Source of the DNA: Verrucomicrobiales bacterium
GTDB lineage: Bacteria > Verrucomicrobiota > Verrucomicrobiia > Verrucomicrobiales > V1-33
Reading direction: 5' to 3'
Assembly: GCA_023253575.1 (NCBI GenBank)
Contig: JALRGB010000138.1
Span: 1-25,824 of the forward strand
Length of the DNA stretch: 25,824 bases
Shown: piece by piece, positions 1-8,796 of the stretch
How positions within the stretch are numbered: the first letter of the stretch is position 1
How the letters are laid out: each line of letters starts with the position of its first letter
Notes under the pieces: model-generated
What the model was told of the DNA's origin: nothing
Database searches by the model: none
What the model saw: only the letters and a program-made list of their open reading frames with translations
Made by a program: the position numbers and the translations under genes

Positions 1-1723
1 AAGGGGCGGATTTGTGGAAGAATTAAAGGCCCTCAAAGACAAAGACGGCCGGGACGCTCCCATCATCCCCCAGTTTGAAACCCGCCCTAGCGTGTTCAGC
101 TCCGGCAGCATGATGCTGCTCTCGATGCTGCTCATGTTTGGGCTGATTTATTTCTTTTTCCGCCAGCAGATCAAAATGGCTGGGCGCGGTGCGATGAGTT
201 TTGGCAAATCCAAGGCGAAAATGCTCAATAGTGATCGCAACAAAGTCACCTTCAAAGATGTGGCGGGTTGTGATGAAGCGAAGGAGGAAGTCTGGGAGCT
301 TGTTGAATTCCTGAGGGATCCGAAAAAATTCCAGCGGTTGGGCGGCAAGATTCCCAAGGGGATTTTGATGGTTGGACCTCCTGGTACCGGCAAAACCCTG
401 CTGGCCAAAGGCATTGCTGGCGAGGCCGATGTTCCATTTTTTAGCATTAGTGGCTCGGATTTTGTGGAAATGTTTGTCGGCGTCGGCGCCAGCCGCGTCC
501 GCGACATGTTCGAGCAAGGTCGGAAGTCGGCTCCCTGCTTGATTTTTATTGATGAAATTGACGCGGTCGGACGTCATCGTGGCCACGGCTTAGGCGGCGG
601 ACATGACGAGCGCGAGCAGACGTTGAATGCCCTGCTGGTGGAGATGGATGGATTTGACACGACCGAGGGGGTTATCATCATTGCGGCAACCAACCGTCCG
701 GATGTGCTAGATCCGGCGCTGTTGCGTCCTGGCCGTTTCGACCGCCAAGTGACGGTCAGCCTGCCTGACGTCAAAGGCCGCGAAGCCATCCTTGGCGTGC
801 ACGCCAAACACGTGAAAATCGCCGCCGAAGTGAATTTGAGTGTGATTGCGCGCGGGACTCCTGGATATTCCGGAGCCGAGCTGGCCAATGTGTTGAACGA
901 GGCCGCTTTGTTGGCCGCCCGCAAGGGTTTGAAAGCGATCACTCAGGTGGAACTGGAAGAAGCGCGGGACAAAGTGCGCTGGGGCAAAGAGCGTCGTAGT
1001 CTGGCTCTGTCAGAAAAGGAAAAAGAAAACACGGCGTATCACGAAGCGGGCCATGCGATTCTCAATGAATTGTTGGAGCACACTGATCCTTTGCACAAAG
1101 TCACGATTATTCCGCGGGGTCCGGCCTTGGGGGTGACGATGTTCTTGCCGGAGCAGGACAAGTTCAGTCTGCGTAAGAATGAATTATTGGACATGTTGGT
1201 GGTGGCGATGGGTGGTCGGGTGGCGGAGGAGATTGTGTTTGGTGATGTGACGAACGGGGCGGTCGGCGACATTCGTCAGGCCACGCGCATTGCGCGTCAC
1301 ATGGTCTGTGAGTGGGGCATGAGCGAGAAGCTTGGTATGGTCGAGTATGGGTCATCAGACGAGCCGGTATTTCTGGCTCGGGACTTCTCCAGCCGTCATG
1401 CCAACTACAGTGGTGATACCGCGCAAAAGATTGATGAAGAAGTGAAGCGGTTGATTGACGAAGCCTACGCCAAGGCGACCGCGATGTTGAAAGAGCGGCG
1501 GTCAGTGCTTGATGCGATGGCTCAGGCGCTTCTGGAGTACGAGACACTGGATCGCGGACACGTTCGCGAATTGATCGAGCACGGACGGGTCGTCAATCCT
1601 CCGCAGACTAAACCCCCAATGGCTCCGCCGCCATTGCCTCAGACCCCTTCGTCGGAACCTCCGACACCCGTGCGCCGCGATGATCGTGATGGTCCCCTTC
1701 CGGGTGACCTCGTGCCCGCTTGA
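1..1723 (+). CDS. ftsH: ATP-dependent zinc metalloprotease FtsH (5' end outside window)
   Basis: This is a membrane-anchored AAA+ zinc protease that degrades misfolded or regulatory membrane and cytosolic proteins. Numbering from the GTG at 14, there is one transmembrane segment at about 33-50 (ending IYFFFRQQ), Walker A GPPGTGKT at 121-128, Walker B FIDEID at 178-183, the second region of homology (NRPDVLDPALLRPGRFDR) at 228-245, and the zinc site HEAGH at 343-347. The distal acidic ligand is probably Asp419 in GAVGDI. A Pro-rich tail follows residue 528. The frame stays open from base 2, and the usual first membrane helix and periplasmic domain are missing. The gene therefore starts upstream of the window, and the GTG at 14 is not a credible start. 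Family assignment is secure; only the 5' end is unknown. Confidence 0.97.
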   Translation, partial: RGGFVEELKALKDKDGRDAPIIPQFETRPSVFSSGSMMLLSMLLMFGLIYFFFRQQIKMAGRGAMSFGKSKAKMLNSDRNKVTFKDVAGCDEAKEEVWELVEFLRDPKKFQRLGGKIPKGILMVGPPGTGKTLLAKGIAGEADVPFFSISGSDFVEMFVGVGASRVRDMFEQGRKSAPCLIFIDEIDAVGRHRGHGLGGGHDEREQTLNALLVEMDGFDTTEGVIIIAATNRPDVLDPALLRPGRFDRQVTVSLPDVKGREAILGVHAKHVKIAAEVNLSVIARGTPGYSGAELANVLNEAALLAARKGLKAITQVELEEARDKVRWGKERRSLALSEKEKENTAYHEAGHAILNELLEHTDPLHKVTIIPRGPALGVTMFLPEQDKFSLRKNELLDMLVVAMGGRVAEEIVFGDVTNGAVGDIRQATRIARHMVCEWGMSEKLGMVEYGSSDEPVFLARDFSSRHANYSGDTAQKIDEEVKRLIDEAYAKATAMLKERRSVLDAMAQALLEYETLDRGHVRELIEHGRVVNPPQTKPPMAPPPLPQTPSSEPPTPVRRDDRDGPLPGDLVPA

Positions 1724-1892
1724 TCAAGGATCGTCACAGCGGGAGATTCCAGAAGATTCTTCCGCTGATGTACTCTCTTCCTCGTCAAGTCCCGCGCCGC
1801 CCTCGTGCGCGTCGTTGTCCCCTCTCTCCGACAGAACGATTTTTTACAGTGCCCGATGGCGGGAAATCATCGCCCAGCGTAGACTGATCCCG

Positions 1893-2804
1893 ATGAAAAT
1901 CCCCATAGTCTCCGCTTTCGCCACCCTCGGGTTCAGCTTCGCCTCCGCCGCTCCGGCCGTCGATGACGCCGGCTGGATCACTCTCTTTGATGGTAAGTCG
2001 CTCGACGGCTGGCACGTCAGCACCAAAACCGGTCACTCTGGAACCAGTGGTCATAAAACCGGTGGAAAATGGGAGATCGTGGACGGTGCCATCACCGGGT
2101 CCCAAGACATCCCTGGAAATGGCGGCATCATCATTACCGATGAGAAATTCGGTGATTTCGAGGTGAAACTCGAGATGAAAAACGACTTTGGTCCTGATAG
2201 CGGATTGTTTCTGCGCAGCACCGAGGATGGTAAAGCGTGGCAAGCGATGATTGACTACCATGCGGATGGCAATCTGATGGGCATCTACGGCGAGGGCCTC
2301 GGCGGCCAACCGCACGTGCGCAATTATAACTTCACCGATAAAGTCACAGAAATCGTCGACACTCCCACCGGTAACCCCCCGGTCGCCCTGCCGGTCTTGC
2401 CCGACGCTTGGTCACACTTCTGGCGCGCCGATCAATGGAACGAATTGCGCGCCCGCATCACCAGCAACCCGCCTCACATCATTACCTGGATCAATGGCGT
2501 GAAAATCATGGAGTGGAAAGAAAAAGAAGTTCGGCACCCAGACACCGGCGGCATCGCTCTCCAAGTTCACGGTGGTGGCAACTTCACCCAACAGTTCGTG
2601 CGCTACAAAAATATCAAAGTAAAACCACTCGCCCGTACCACTACGGCCGCGGCCAGCACCGAGGCGGATGCGAGTGCCAGCGCTAGTGCTAGCGCCTCGG
2701 TTGCGGTTACATCGACCACGACACCGGCGACTGTCGACGTCACCGCGCGCGCACCCGTGACTCCCGCGAGTATTCCTGCGGTCGTCGCAGTGGAGAGCCG
2801 ATAA
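1893..2804 (+). CDS. Secreted DUF1080 protein (3-keto-disaccharide hydrolase type)
   Basis: This is a predicted exported protein of the DUF1080 fold (PF06439), a concanavalin-like jelly roll common in Verrucomicrobia and Planctomycetes. Some members hydrolyse 3-keto-glycosides. The ATG at 1893 is chosen because it gives a signal peptide (MKIPIVSAFATLGFSFASAA) directly before the domain. The longer frame back to 1680 overlaps ftsH and adds non-family sequence. Hallmarks are WITLFDGKSLDGWHV at about 27-41, the GNGGIIITDEKFGDFEVKLEM strand region, DSGLFLRS, and a terminal GGIALQVHGGG...VRYKNIKVKPL. After the domain comes a tail of about 55 residues rich in Ala, Ser, Thr and Val, including an alternating Ser-Ala run, which is unusual for the family. 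No clear Shine-Dalgarno is visible. The substrate cannot be read from sequence. Confidence 0.88.
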   Translation: MKIPIVSAFATLGFSFASAAPAVDDAGWITLFDGKSLDGWHVSTKTGHSGTSGHKTGGKWEIVDGAITGSQDIPGNGGIIITDEKFGDFEVKLEMKNDFGPDSGLFLRSTEDGKAWQAMIDYHADGNLMGIYGEGLGGQPHVRNYNFTDKVTEIVDTPTGNPPVALPVLPDAWSHFWRADQWNELRARITSNPPHIITWINGVKIMEWKEKEVRHPDTGGIALQVHGGGNFTQQFVRYKNIKVKPLARTTTAAASTEADASASASASASVAVTSTTTPATVDVTARAPVTPASIPAVVAVESR

Positions 2805-2820
2805 CCGGGCGTCTGGTTTT
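2803..2820 (+). terminator. Weak candidate terminator after DUF1080 gene
   Basis: AACCGG - GCGT - CTGGTT forms a six-pair stem (one G-T pair) starting at the stop codon of the DUF1080 gene, followed by TT and then a mixed TGTCG. It is short with a poor U-tract, so it is only a candidate. Confidence 0.25.
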
Positions 2821-3166
2821 GTCGTTCGATTTGCCAGTTATTAAACTCAATGTAATAAGCGATTGATAGGAACGACTCAGCACTCACCCCGCGGGTGAGC
2901 TTGGAAAAGGTGCCATCGGTATGGCGGGCCTCGAGTCCACAGGGGAGGAGGCCGCGCGACGAACCACGCCTTCCCATCCCATGCTCTTGTCGGGCAAATG
3001 GAACGATGACGTCTCCGATCCCGCGTCCATACCTTCCACGGGCATCCCGTTCCATTGGGCGGGTATGTGATGCCCGGTTGGGGCAAATGGCTAAACTTCA
3101 ATCCGGGCCGAGCGGCCCCGGCGGCCGCGGTCCAAGCCGTCGGCTTGGATCCGCTGGCTGGGCGAA
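2805..3166. other. Convergent intergenic region, 362 bp, no convincing gene
   Basis: This region lies between the 3' ends of the DUF1080 gene (+) and the first PQQ-like gene (-). Several overlapping open frames cross it on both strands, but they have no recognisable domain and run into the neighbouring genes in shifted frames. A perfect hairpin at 3131-3149 is the only clear structure seen. Confidence 0.6.
3131..3149. terminator. Hairpin between convergent genes
   Basis: TCCAAGCC - GTC - GGCTTGGA is a perfect 8-bp stem with a 3-base loop, 18 bases past the stop codon of the minus-strand PQQ-like gene and in the gap shared with the converging DUF1080 gene. No T-run follows on either strand, so it would be a non-canonical terminator or an mRNA 3' stabiliser. 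Confidence 0.35.
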
Positions 3167-4816
3167 TTATTGGGCGACGGGGGTGGCTCCTTCGTCGAAG
3201 CAATAGAGGTGGGTCATGGTGGTGACGAGGAGGCGGCCGTTGACGGCTACTGGGCTCGACATGATGGGGGCGGGAAACTCGACGGTGGCGAGTTTCTTCA
3301 TTTCTTTTCCATGAGCGAGGATGTTTAATTCTCCTTCTTCATTGCCGAGGTAGACTTTGCCATCGGCTACGAGTGGGGATGACCAGATGTGTCCTTTGGT
3401 ATCGAAGACCCAGTGTTTTTTGCCGGTTTCGGCATCGAGGCAATGCAGGCGTCCTGAGTAGTCTGCGGCGTAGAGCAGGCCATCGGCGATGGCGACGGTG
3501 GAGATGCTGCGTTCGATGTCTTTGTATTGCCAGATGACGCCGGATTTCGAGATATCGCCCATTTTGGTGACGTCGATGCATGACAGGCAGCCTTTGCCTT
3601 CGCCGTGTTCTGGATCTTGGCCGATGGCGACGTAGACGCGGTCTTTATAGACGACCGGAGTGGCGATGATTTCGCTCGGGCCGTCGGGATCGGCGTATTT
3701 GCGTTTGGTGGTCCCATCCTCTTTGAAGCGGAGTTCAGGGGGGATGCAGTCGAAGCGGAAGAGTTCGGGCAGGATGCTGACGTCGTCGGATTCGGCTTTG
3801 GGTTCGGGATCGAAGCCGTAGAGGAAGCCGTCGCCGCCGCCGAAGATGACCATGGGTTTTCCGGCGATGGGCGAGTAGGCGGGGGATGACCAGTTGCAGT
3901 GCAGGCAGCGTTCGCTGATTTTGGATCCTTCCTCGCCGAGGTATTCGCCGGTTTTTTTATTGACGGCGATGAAGGCTGGGGCTGAGGGATTGGGGATGTT
4001 GGTATGGGTCCAGTCCACGCCATTGGAAGTGGTAGCGAACACGGTATCACCCTGCACGAGCACGCTGCTGGAGGTGATGTTGTGCGGGAAGACGCCGAGT
4101 TCCTCGCGCATATCAAAGCGCCAGAGGACGTCTCCATCGGTGGGCAGGACCTCGGCGACAGGAGGGGCCGGCTGCCCCGGAGCGGCGGTCGGAGTGAAAT
4201 ACTTGGCTTCGTCTTGGAAGTCGCCGTCGTTGCCGTTGGTTTGACCGTTCATGTCAAAAGCGATGACCTCGCATCGGTTCGTGACGGTGTAGGCGATGCC
4301 CGCTTCAATGAATGGCGAGGAACACTGACCAAGATACTCCCAGTCTGAAACCTTGCCGGCGCCGAGTTTGGGGATGACCAACTGCCAGAGGTACTTACCG
4401 GTCTTCTCATCAAAACACATGAAATTCGCCCGATCGCCAGTTTTGCCGGCATCGCGTGGGACTTCGTTATTGGTGCCGAGCAGGATTTTGCCGTCGGAGA
4501 TGGTGGGGGTGCCGTAACTTTGTGACCCCAGTTTGGCGACCCACAGGCAATTCTGGGTGGTAGCCATGTCGACATCTTCCTTACCTTTGAGGCGTTTGCC
4601 TGGCGAGAAGGTGGCGGGCAGACCGACCTCGGCGGAGATCATGTTTTTGGTGGCGGAGCCGCACCATTCCGGCCAGTCGGCGGCTCGGGCGGCGGGCGGG
4701 GTCAGGGCGGCGCCCAGGGTCAGGGCGGTTCCGAGCCCCAGCATGGCGGCAGGGGAGGACGGGAGAGTGGCTGGCTGCCCGCGGTGCGTGCGTGTTGATG
4801 ATGGGCGTGATTTCAT
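3167..4816 (-). CDS. Secreted PQQ-like beta-propeller repeat protein
   Basis: This 549-residue predicted exported protein is built of PQQ-enzyme-like propeller blades, recognisable by repeated 'D.KTGK.LW' and 'LYCFD/LHCLDAETGKKHWVFDT' units and by 'SSPLVADGKVYLGNEEGELNIL'. The N-terminus has a hydrophobic stretch (LGLGTALTLGAALTPPAARA) ending in a signal-peptidase-like site before ADWPEW. The ATG at 4816 gives a long polar n-region; an internal ATG at 4744 is an alternative but would leave no positive n-region. Two CxxC pairs (CLHC near 3900, CLSC near 3580) may form disulfides; neither is a haem CxxCH. Such proteins in Planctomycetes and Verrucomicrobia usually lack dehydrogenase catalytic residues, and their function is unknown. 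A larger PQQ-like gene lies 163 bases upstream on the same strand. Confidence 0.85.
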   Translation of the reverse strand: MKSRPSSTRTHRGQPATLPSSPAAMLGLGTALTLGAALTPPAARAADWPEWCGSATKNMISAEVGLPATFSPGKRLKGKEDVDMATTQNCLWVAKLGSQSYGTPTISDGKILLGTNNEVPRDAGKTGDRANFMCFDEKTGKYLWQLVIPKLGAGKVSDWEYLGQCSSPFIEAGIAYTVTNRCEVIAFDMNGQTNGNDGDFQDEAKYFTPTAAPGQPAPPVAEVLPTDGDVLWRFDMREELGVFPHNITSSSVLVQGDTVFATTSNGVDWTHTNIPNPSAPAFIAVNKKTGEYLGEEGSKISERCLHCNWSSPAYSPIAGKPMVIFGGGDGFLYGFDPEPKAESDDVSILPELFRFDCIPPELRFKEDGTTKRKYADPDGPSEIIATPVVYKDRVYVAIGQDPEHGEGKGCLSCIDVTKMGDISKSGVIWQYKDIERSISTVAIADGLLYAADYSGRLHCLDAETGKKHWVFDTKGHIWSSPLVADGKVYLGNEEGELNILAHGKEMKKLATVEFPAPIMSSPVAVNGRLLVTTMTHLYCFDEGATPVAQ

Positions 4817-4897
4817 GGTTGGCTTTGAGGTGCTGGCCTTGGAACAGGAATGTTTTGAAAGTGAAAAGAATGATCGGGAGGGGAACGGTGTGAAGAA

Positions 4898-4921
4898 CGG
4901 TCCTCAACGGTTGAGCTACCG
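4898..4921. other. Hairpin in the spacer between the two PQQ-like genes
   Basis: On the plus strand CGGT..CTCAA-CGG-TTGAG..ACCG forms a 5-bp inner stem and a 4-bp outer stem separated by a small asymmetric internal loop. It sits inside the 163-base gap between two same-strand PQQ-like genes and could act as an mRNA processing or stabilising element. It lacks a U-tract, so termination is unlikely. Confidence 0.3.
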
Positions 4922-4979
4922 CTGGCGAGGGCAAGGATGATCCTGTCAGCCTTCCCTGAGTGGGGGTGTGACCAATCCC

Positions 4980-7301
4980 TTAGTCGTTCGGGGTCACGAG
5001 AATGTTGTCGATAAAGACGCGTTTCTGAGCTTGTGGGGAGAACCCAAAAACGCCGGGGGCGCCGTGATCGTGGCCGTTGACGTGGGTTTGTTCGAACGTC
5101 CAAGCGGCGGGTTCAGGCTGGCCGCGTTCCCAGGCTTTGACGCGGATGATAGACGAGGCGTCGGCCTGATGGTCCACTCTGGTTTTGAGCACGTACCACA
5201 CATTCGCTTTCACTGGAAACGGGGTGTGCACATTGTAGCGCTCATAATTCGAGGAGATGGAAATCGAATTTTCATTCCCTTTCAGGGTGATGAGGTAGCG
5301 TTGATTGACCACGCCGACCTCGGATTTGAGACGGCGGCTGCCGTCGGTCAGCACATCAGCCTGCAGGGTGTAGTTTTTGGCTTCTTCGGTGCCGATGAAG
5401 GTCATGGCGCGCTGGAAGAAAATCTGATCGAGGGTTTTGGTAAGGGCTTTGGATTTGACAGTTGGGTCTTTCGGGTCGGACCACTCGCGGACCTCCCATT
5501 TGAAGCGTGCGCCCATCCATGGCAGCGGCGGGTAGGCGAAGGTGACGCCGGTTTCGGTGGCGTGATCTTCTTTAATGTCAAAGCCTTCGAAGTCTTCGGT
5601 TTGAGTGGAGGCGGGCATGACGCGGCAGCGAATCACGCCGGTGAGGCCGTTCGGGCCGGTTGCTTTGAAAGCGCCAGCGCTGATTTTTTTGCCGGCGACG
5701 AGCGTGCCAGCGGCATCAAAGGCCGCATCGGCGGTGGCTTTGACGCGGGCGGTGGCGGGGATGTAACTTTCCCATTTCACATCGCGCGTCTCGCCCGCGA
5801 CCAGGCCTTTGTTGTCGATCGTCTGAATCCGGAACGAGGCTTTTTCGCCGGGGGCGAGGGTCACTTCTTGGGGAATGATACGCAGAGCGGCGGCGGGGCC
5901 GGCTTTGAGGGGTTCTTCTTTTGGGGCGGCCTCGGCGGTGATTTTACCATCGGCGATGTCGAAGCAGTAGAGTTGGTTGCGGGTCGCGATGTAGAGCAGG
6001 CCATTGGCCACGGCCGGTTGGGCATTGCATTCGCCATCCATTTCCACCGTTTGCACGGCTTCGGCGCCATCGCTGGTGAGTTTGAAGATATGGAGGAAAC
6101 TGGCCACTCCGCCGCCTTCGCGGGCGCCGCCTTTCACTGGGCAGTAAAGATAGCCATCGACATAGAGCGGCGACGAATGCAGGCTGCTTTCAGCAATTTT
6201 CTTTTCGAAGACGAGGGCGCCGGATTTGATATCGACGCAGATGAGTTGTCCGGTTTGGGCGATTTGATAGACGCGATTGCCGACCACGGTGGCGCTGGCG
6301 GTAAACGAGCTAAAGGGATGGCGCCATGCTTCGGCGGTGGCTGGCAGCGGGGTGCCGTCGGTTTTGGTGGGGTCTGCTTGTTTGGCAGGGATTTCTTTGG
6401 GGAGGCGCACGCCGACGAAGCGGCCGATTTCCGAATTGTCCACGTTTTCATCGGCGTGGATACCCATGATGGTATCTTGAGCGATGACGGGGGAGCAACC
6501 GACGCCCATTTTCGAGAGCTGGAAGCGGAAGAGTGGCTCGCCGGTGCGGGCGTTGAAGGCGTAGAGGTTGCCGTCGCCGGTGCCGGAATACATGATGCGG
6601 CGGCCGTATCGGGTCTCGATAAATGGGGTGCTGTGGGAGCTGTCTTTCGGTTGCAGCCCGCCGCTGGTAAACCAGACGAGTTCGCCGGTGCGTTTGTCGA
6701 ACGAATAGAACCTGTCATTGGCTGGGCCGGCAGCTCCCCAGTTGGCGGTGATGCAGTGGACGATGACGGTGTCGCCCTCGACCACGGGAGCTCCCGTCCG
6801 GCCGTTGGGGAAAGTCAGCCGTCCGACGCCTTCCATGAGGGATTTGCGCCACTTGATGTCCCCAGTGGCGGCATCGAAACACATGAAAGCCCCGTTGGTG
6901 GTTTGGAGGTAGAGCTGTTTGGTCTCGGCATCATAGGCCGGACTGCCGATGGCATAACGGTTGTAGGCCGTGTCGGAAATAAAGTCCCGAAACTGTTTTT
7001 CCCAGATCATCTTGCCGGTGGCGGCGTCAAGGCAGGTCAAGGTCTCTACTAAATCTTCGAATTCTCCGCGATACCCGAGAACGTAGAGTCGGCCGTCGAC
7101 GATGATGGGGGTTCCTTGGGCGGGTAGGGGCGACGTCCAGACGGGTTTTTCTGGCAGTAGATGTTTTTCGTATTTCTCGAGTGAGACGCCGGTCTGCAAC
7201 GGGCCGCGCCACTGCGACCAGTTGAATGATTCAGCCGCCGAGGCGGCGGAGACGGCACACAGGAGCCAGCAGGCAGGCGCGAAGAAGCGGAGCGACAACA
7301 T
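4980..7301 (-). CDS. Secreted multidomain PQQ-like beta-propeller protein
   Basis: This is a 773-residue exported protein. The ATG at 7301 is chosen because it starts a clean signal peptide (MLSLRFFAPACWLLCAVSAASA) followed by ESFNWSQWRGP, the typical mature N-terminus of these propeller proteins; the extra 35 residues upstream look non-coding. Residues from about 25 to 490 carry PQQ-like blades (LTCLDAATGKMIWEKQF, MCFDAATGDIKWRKSL, FYSFDKRTGELVW, LYAFNARTGEPLFRF, LICVDIKSGALVFEK, LYCFDIADGKI). A beta-sandwich stretch follows (IIPQEVTLAPGEKASFRIQT ... YIPATARVKATADAAFDAAG), resembling a bacterial Ig-like domain. The last ~180 residues, from FEGFDIKED to FIDNILVTPND, look like a concanavalin/LamG-type jelly roll. 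No catalytic residues are evident. The gene may be cotranscribed with the smaller PQQ-like gene downstream. Confidence 0.85.
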   Translation of the reverse strand: MLSLRFFAPACWLLCAVSAASAAESFNWSQWRGPLQTGVSLEKYEKHLLPEKPVWTSPLPAQGTPIIVDGRLYVLGYRGEFEDLVETLTCLDAATGKMIWEKQFRDFISDTAYNRYAIGSPAYDAETKQLYLQTTNGAFMCFDAATGDIKWRKSLMEGVGRLTFPNGRTGAPVVEGDTVIVHCITANWGAAGPANDRFYSFDKRTGELVWFTSGGLQPKDSSHSTPFIETRYGRRIMYSGTGDGNLYAFNARTGEPLFRFQLSKMGVGCSPVIAQDTIMGIHADENVDNSEIGRFVGVRLPKEIPAKQADPTKTDGTPLPATAEAWRHPFSSFTASATVVGNRVYQIAQTGQLICVDIKSGALVFEKKIAESSLHSSPLYVDGYLYCPVKGGAREGGGVASFLHIFKLTSDGAEAVQTVEMDGECNAQPAVANGLLYIATRNQLYCFDIADGKITAEAAPKEEPLKAGPAAALRIIPQEVTLAPGEKASFRIQTIDNKGLVAGETRDVKWESYIPATARVKATADAAFDAAGTLVAGKKISAGAFKATGPNGLTGVIRCRVMPASTQTEDFEGFDIKEDHATETGVTFAYPPLPWMGARFKWEVREWSDPKDPTVKSKALTKTLDQIFFQRAMTFIGTEEAKNYTLQADVLTDGSRRLKSEVGVVNQRYLITLKGNENSISISSNYERYNVHTPFPVKANVWYVLKTRVDHQADASSIIRVKAWERGQPEPAAWTFEQTHVNGHDHGAPGVFGFSPQAQKRVFIDNILVTPND

Positions 7302-7495
7302 AATCGAATGGGGGATGTGCGGGCCAGAGGAGGGTCGCGGACGTGGCCCCCTCCCATGACCGGAATGACAAATGGTCAGCCCCCGTCCCGTGCCTGTCAA
7401 AGGCAAAGCCGCCCCGCTGTCCCGACCACGCCTGCATAGGCAAATTCTCTATGCGACGCGACTGGCGGGGGAGGAGTGGGGGCAGGCGCGCCGGA

Positions 7496-8764
7496 TCAAT
7501 GGACAAACGACCACAGCGCGCCAGCGACGGCGGCATTCATGAGCGTGGCCAGCAGGCCGCCCAAGACTGATTTGAGACCGAGGGCGGCGATGGTTGGTCG
7601 CTGGTTAGGCGCCATGGCCCCGGTGCCGCCTAGCTGGATGCCGATGCTGGCGAAATTGGCGAATCCGCAGAGGGCAAAAGTGGCCAGATAGATCGACTTC
7701 GGTGAGAGCGAGCCAGCTTCTTTGAGTTTTCCTAAATCGAGGTAAGCGACGAATTCATTAAAGACGACTTTTTTCCCGAGCAGCTGGCCGACGGCGCGGA
7801 TGTCGGCATTTTCCACGCCGATGAGCCAAGCCAGCGGGGCGAAGGCCCAGCCGAAGAGGCTGTCGAGGGTGACGGCCGGGTGGATGGCGTGCAATCCGGC
7901 ATTCATCAGCGAGGCGAAGGCGATGAAGGCGATGAGCATGGCGCCCACATTGGCGGCGAGTTTTAAGCCTTCGGTGGTGCCGACGGCGAGGGCATCGAGG
8001 AAATTGGCGCCGATGGTACCGGTTGGCACGTGCAGGGATTCGTCGACGGTCTCGGTTTGGGGAACGAGGATTTTGGCGATGGCGAGCGAGGCGGGGGCGG
8101 CCATGAACGAGGCGCAGAGGAGGAATTTGGCATACGATTCGCGGGCGGCCTGGTCGGCACCGCCGAGGATGGCGATGTAGCTGAGCATGACCCCACCGGC
8201 AATGGTGGCCATGCCGCCAGTCATCAAGGCAAACAACTCACTGCGAGTCAGGCTTGGCAGATACGGCTTGATCATCAATGGGGATTCCGTCTGGCCCAGA
8301 AAAACTTCCGCCGCCGCCGCCAAGGACTCGGCCCCGCTCAAGCGCATAAACCGCCTCGTCACCCAAGCAAACGCAAAAACCACCCGCTGCAAGATGCCGC
8401 AATAATAAAGCATCGAACAAAGCGCCGAGAAAAAAACGATGGTCGGCAAGACCTGAAAGGCGAACACAAACCCCTGCCCCACCCCAAAGGCCCCCTGCAC
8501 CGAAGAAAAATCAGCCAGCGGCCCGAAAACAAAACGCGCCCCCTCCGCTGAAAAATCCGTGATCCAAACGAAGAACCGCGCCAGACCGTTAAAAAGTCGA
8601 TCAGCCCCAGGAACCGCCAAAAACAAAACTCCTAGCAGCCACTGCAGCCCGACGCCGCCCCCAACCAGACGCCAGTCGACCGCACGCCGGTTTTCCGACA
8701 ACAGAAAAGCCAGACCGAGCAATCCAGTCAGGCCGATGAGCGCGCGGAAAATGTCGTATCCCAT
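7496..8764 (-). CDS. CNT-family nucleoside transporter (NupC type)
   Basis: This is a polytopic inner-membrane protein of 422 residues that should import nucleosides by cation symport. Diagnostic concentrative nucleoside transporter motifs are in the expected order: GQTESPLMIKPYL from 157, NEFVAY at 336-341 and CGFANFASIGIQLGG at 366-380. As I recall the Vibrio cholerae CNT structure, its ligand contacts lie in GQTE, an Asn-Glu pair and the F-x-N-x-x-S stretch. All have counterparts here (Q158, T159, E160, N336, E337, F368, N370, S373). The ATG at 8764 (MGYDIFRALIGL) matches the usual family start; a TTG at 8782 would add six residues. The stop codon of the acyltransferase-like gene lies 32 bases upstream, suggesting an operon. 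Base specificity cannot be decided. Confidence 0.93.
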   Translation of the reverse strand: MGYDIFRALIGLTGLLGLAFLLSENRRAVDWRLVGGGVGLQWLLGVLFLAVPGADRLFNGLARFFVWITDFSAEGARFVFGPLADFSSVQGAFGVGQGFVFAFQVLPTIVFFSALCSMLYYCGILQRVVFAFAWVTRRFMRLSGAESLAAAAEVFLGQTESPLMIKPYLPSLTRSELFALMTGGMATIAGGVMLSYIAILGGADQAARESYAKFLLCASFMAAPASLAIAKILVPQTETVDESLHVPTGTIGANFLDALAVGTTEGLKLAANVGAMLIAFIAFASLMNAGLHAIHPAVTLDSLFGWAFAPLAWLIGVENADIRAVGQLLGKKVVFNEFVAYLDLGKLKEAGSLSPKSIYLATFALCGFANFASIGIQLGGTGAMAPNQRPTIAALGLKSVLGGLLATLMNAAVAGALWSFVH

Positions 8765-8796
8765 GACCGAATAAAGCCGCAAGCGGCAAGGATGCC

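Noticed and set aside
1680..1892. N-terminal extension of the DUF1080 frame into ftsH
   Set aside because: It overlaps ftsH, has no family similarity and would bury a good signal peptide that starts at the ATG at 1893.
2603..3055. 150-codon minus-strand frame across the end of the DUF1080 gene and the convergent gap
   Set aside because: About a third lies antisense to the DUF1080 tail. The part in the gap (ending in YYIEFNNW) looks slightly protein-like but has no domain, start signal or supporting context.
4905..4921. tRNA-like D-arm sequence (GTAGCTCAAC on the minus strand)
   Set aside because: No acceptor stem, anticodon stem or T-arm surrounds it; the match is explained by a local hairpin.
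4968..7052. 694-codon open frame antisense to the larger PQQ-like gene
   Set aside because: It is rich in Gly, Phe, Ala and His with no domain, and mirrors the GC-rich codon structure of the propeller gene on the other strand, which has clear blades and a signal peptide.
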